A stretch of 64,000 nucleotides of DNA. Origin: Bedellia somnulentella (Eukaryota > Arthropoda > Insecta > Lepidoptera > Bedelliidae). Shown here one piece after another: positions 61,183 through 64,000 of the stretch. The stretch is taken from assembly GCA_963576735.1 (NCBI GenBank), contig OY755198.1:7502001-7566000 (forward strand), given 5' to 3'. The position numbers and the translations under genes were made by a program. The first letter of the stretch is position 1, and each line of letters begins with the position of its first letter. The notes beneath the pieces were generated by a model. That model searched no databases, was not told the DNA's origin, and saw only the letters and a list, made by a program, of their open reading frames with translations.

Positions 61183-61355
61183 ACACATACATATACTCAC
61201 GCCATTAGTTCCCATTGGGGTAGGCAGAGACTATCGATCGCCACTTTGTACGATCCTGACAAACCTCTCTAGCTTCGTTTACATCCATCAATCTTCTCAT
61301 ACATGTTCTTATATTTTTCATACTTCGGACGCCTGCCTTTTTGAGCACACTCGCT
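61183..61355 (-). mobile_element. LINE-L 3' end fragment
   Basis: ACATACATATACTCACGCC, CCATTGGGGTAGGCAGAGAC, TATCGATCGCCACTTTGTAC; the complement encodes RLMDVNEAREVCQD-like residues. Confidence 0.75.
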
Positions 61356-61410
61356 ATTTCAGTGTAATACCTACTATTCCATTAGCTACTATTATTATTA
61401 CTATTAGATG

Positions 61411-61700
61411 AGTAGTGTCGGCTTAGAATAGCACTACCCCATTTCTTCCGGTGGGTGTACGTAAGAGGCGACTAACGGACTTGCGGCTTTTTAAGGGATT
61501 TTTGGGCGATGCGGTTGGAGACCCATCACCAACAACCTTTATTCTACCATCTTTTCCCCACTCAACTCCCAAAAGTGGCTGTGGAATTTCTAATTTCAAT
61601 ATACTCACGCCATTAGTTCCCATTGGGGTAGGCAGAGACTAATGATCGTCACTTCGTACGAATAGGGATTTATAGCCGTGAGTATATGTATGTATGTATT
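61411..61700 (+). mobile_element. family A retroposon interrupted by a LINE-L tail
   Basis: s1 copy from GTAGTGTCGGC to GGAATTTCTAATTTC. Then 61600-61660 is a minus-strand LINE-L tail (ATATACTCACGCCATTAGTT). Then AGGGATTTATAGCCGTGAG and the tail. Confidence 0.8.
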
Positions 61701-62059
61701 TACCTAGTATTCCAGGGTCTTAACAATTAGTACATATATTTTTCACGCCCAGACAAATAATAAAATGGCGGAATTCCGAAAAGTCTGCTATCCCCAAAAT
61801 ATTCCACTCAAAAACAACGTTTCAGTATTGAATTACAATTTCAAATTACCCGCGACGCGTCGGGTCAGTAAATAAATAATTCATTGTTTTTTTTTTAGTG
61901 AAAAAAAGTGAATTTTCACATTAAGAAGCGTGTAGATTTGGTGCGAAATAGACGTAGAATTTAACGAACAAATACATACGTAATCCCAAGTAAGGAATGG
62001 CCAGCTCTTCCTAACAAACAATGGCATAGGTATCTAATTATGTCGCCCGAATAAAAATA
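61701..62059. other. no gene seen
   Basis: ACCCGCGACGCGTCGGGTCA near 61850 is the complement of a LINE 3' remnant; otherwise AT-rich. Confidence 0.35.
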
Positions 62060-62164
62060 CACATACATACATATACTCACGGCTATAAATCCCTTAACGG
62101 GGTAGCCAGAGCTTTGGAATGATAAATTCCTCAGCCACTTTTGGAAGTTGATTGGGGAAACGAC
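62060..62164 (-). mobile_element. family A fragment, s2
   Basis: ACATACATATACTCACGG to GAAGTTGATTGGGGAAACGA; the 5' half is missing. Confidence 0.75.
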
Positions 62165-62169
62165 AGTAC

Positions 62170-62300
62170 AGAGTTTAAAGGAGTCGGTTACATACATACA
62201 TACAGATGAAGATAATGTAAAAAGCAGAGGTTTTCGCAGATCGTACAAAATGACGATCGATAGTCACTGCCCAGCTCAGTATGAACGAATAGCCTGAGTA
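62170..62300 (+). mobile_element. LINE-L tail fragment
   Basis: GCAGATCGTACAAAATGACG, ATCGATAGTCACTGCCCAGC and GCCTGAGTATATG. The preceding AAGGAGTCGGTTACATACAT also occurs at about 48470. Confidence 0.55.
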
Positions 62301-62539
62301 TATGTCTTTTTCATTTCTTCAAACCAATACAATTAAAAATAATTAACAATTACTTTTAATTGAGGCAAAACATTCTGTGTATTTGCACTAGCGAACTAGG
62401 CCACAACTCAGCGTTTAAGTAATGCTAAATAGCAGAAAAATTCTGCTGATGCGTTTGATTTTGAAAAATAATACTGATGAATTTGGCACTTGACCTGAGA
62501 AGGTAAACATTAGTACATATATACTAACTAACTAGTTAG

Positions 62540-62725
62540 TTTTAAAGTAAGCTTGTTTTGTGCATCTACCCAGATAACTAGTTTTCCGATCACACCTTCC
62601 AAAGGTTGTCTGGAAGAGATCGCTTTTAGCGATAAGACCGCCGATTGCACCTCACTGTAAATTGTATGATAATTTCTTTTGTAAATTTGTGTTTGATGTA
62701 CAATAAAAAGTTGTTCTATTCTATT
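62540..62725 (+). mobile_element. LINE 3' tail
   Basis: AAAGGTTGTCTGGAAGAGAT, CGCTTTTAGCGATAAGACCG, CACTGTAAATTG, then CAATAAAAAGTTGTTCTATT. Same family as the nested insert at 10093-10227. Tail (TTCTA)n. Confidence 0.7.
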
Positions 62726-62938
62726 CTATACTCACGGCTATAAATCCCTTGAGGAAGTTTATAGCCGTGAGTATAGCTGCCAGAGCTAGGGAATAAGAAA
62801 TTCCTCACCCTTTTTTGGAAGTTGCGTGGAGAAAAGATATTGAAATAAGGGTTCTTAAAAAGCCCCAATACCGTTAGCCGCCACTTACGAACCACGGGAA
62901 GAAATGGGGTAGTGCTATTCTAAGCCGACACTACACCG
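62726..62938 (-). mobile_element. family A retroposon with an inverted tail
   Basis: Begins with a perfect 19-bp hairpin: 62726-62744 (CTATACTCACGGCTATAAA) and its reverse complement at 62758-62776. It then continues as a minus-strand copy to CCGACACTACACCGC with a deletion. Confidence 0.75.
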
Positions 62939-63471
62939 CGTAATGTATACTTATGTATTGAAAAATATTTGCTTGTGATTTTTACGATGGGTTCCCAATT
63001 ACACCGCGGAACAATGATTCGACGTAGCCTCAGTACCCTTAATTCCCTTGTACGACAGCCTCAAGAAGAGAAGTAGTGTTATTAATTTATACTGAAAAGA
63101 TCGTTCACATGATAAATATTTTCATTTTCAGTACGTATCATTAAGTTATGTCAATATATCCGAGATAACAAAACCCAGGTATTTACTTGTTTCGTCATGT
63201 GAATAACGAAAGATTAGACTCCACTAGTATGTTATTTTTACTACATACATTTTCACGGCTCAACAAGTACAACTTTGCAATAACAAATTGGATAGGAGAA
63301 CAAAGGCAAATTGATAGAAAAGTTTATAATCATTTGTAATGGTCGGGCATAATTAGAAATTCTTCACCGACAAAAAGTTAAAGCGCTTTACAACAGTAAT
63401 GGTGGCTTAAGATAGCTCTACGCCAAGCAATCCCGTATATTTTGAATTTGGAGGTTTTAATTCATTATTAT
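62939..63471. other. no gene; faint family A words
   Basis: CAGTACCCTTAATTCCCTTG and GACAGCCTCAAGAAGAGAAG (63028-63075) follow family A word order weakly; no exon. Confidence 0.3.
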
Positions 63472-63730
63472 GCTGTGTAGTGTCGGCTTAGAATAGAACT
63501 ACCCCATTTCTTCCGGTGGGTGTACGTAAGAGGCGACTAACGGTATTGGGGCTTTTAAGGGATTTTTGGGCGATGCGGTTGGAGACCCATCACCAACAAC
63601 CTTTATTTTTACCATCTTTTCCCCACTATCATTTCCAAGAGTGGCTAAGGAATTTCTAATTCCTTAGCTCTGGCTACCCCTTCTAGGGATTTATAGCCGT
63701 GAGTATATGTATGTATGTATGTATGTATGT
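63472..63730 (+). mobile_element. family A retroposon, s1
   Basis: Complete copy with a six-unit TATG tail, very close to the copy at 35168. Confidence 0.88.
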
Positions 63731-63744
63731 ACATTTAGATATGT

Positions 63745-63810
63745 CTTATTCCCATTGGGGCAGCCTGAGACTATCGATAGCGAATTTGTACGATCCTGAC
63801 TACCTACTTA
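63745..63810 (-). mobile_element. LINE-L tail scrap
   Basis: TTATTCCCATTGGGGCAGCC followed by TGAGACTATCGATAGCG. Confidence 0.55.
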
Positions 63811-63847
63811 TTACGAACGCTTTAAATGTCTTACTTATATTATTACA

Positions 63848-64000
63848 TATACATACATACATACATATGCTCACGGCTATAAATCCCTAGAAGGGGTAGC
63901 CAGAGCTAAGGAATTGGAAATTCCTCAGCCACGTTTGGAAAATTGAGTTTGGAAAAGATGGTAAAATAAAGGTTTTTGGTGATGGATCTCCAACCACATC
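63848..64000 (-). mobile_element. family A retroposon, cut by the window end
   Basis: CATACATACATACATATGCTC to GGTGATGGATCTCCAACCAC; the 5' end lies beyond the window. Confidence 0.85.

Overview
The window looks like nuclear DNA of a butterfly or moth. It is AT-rich, has short exons with GT-AG borders inside long introns, and is saturated with small retroposons carrying ATGT-type tails. Several repeats are ones I recognise from Lepidoptera: the GGGTTCCG...CACTTGGCCGG repeat, 'CTAGCTGACCCG' LINE remnants and GGGGCCGAT palindromes. No search was run, so the species is not known.

Host genes are few. The best supported is the first coding exon (59654-60709, + strand) of the long isoform of cap'n'collar (CncC, NRF1/NRF2 family). 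It has an N-terminal membrane anchor, a conserved HPKS block and an acidic SUMO-motif region, and its leader holds three upstream ORFs; the rest of the gene lies to the right. A separate 105-base phase-0 exon (32272-32376, +) belongs to a gene I could not identify. Two candidate promoter/leader exons (about 12700-12886 and 38350-38613, both +) are weaker calls.

The rest is mobile DNA, described with these names. Family A: a ~250-bp retroposon beginning with a GTAGTG...CACTAC hairpin and ending ...GCCGTGAGTATATG(TATG)n, with roughly 55-60 copies or pieces in both orientations. It has three subfamilies: s1 with CTTCCGGTGGGTGTACG, s2 with CTACCCGTGGGTGATCG, s3 with CTACCCACGGGTGTCG. Family B: a ~350-bp tRNA-headed SINE with a (TTATG)n tail, about 18 copies. 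LINE-L: 3' ends of an RTE/BovB-like LINE (RT C-terminus with an RWFGH motif) whose tail matches families A and B. Many copies have target-site duplications and many are nested in each other.

Regions: 1-5 kb has fold-back elements and a TIR element carrying a two-exon THAP-domain ORF. 5-18 kb is dense family A, plus a two-exon minus-strand ORF at 6625-7262. 18393-22893 is the outstanding object: a 4.5-kb element with ~150-bp terminal inverted repeats and a perfect 8-bp target duplication, carrying an intact 976-codon reverse transcriptase/endonuclease ORF instead of a visible transposase. 23-38 kb is nested retroposons, the unidentified exon and a 5'-truncated copy of the same RT gene. 38-58 kb is gene-poor, with a 902-bp fold-back element whose ends share GGCTTATTCC with the RT-bearing element. 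58-64 kb holds a palindrome, the cncC leader and exon, and more retroposons in its intron.
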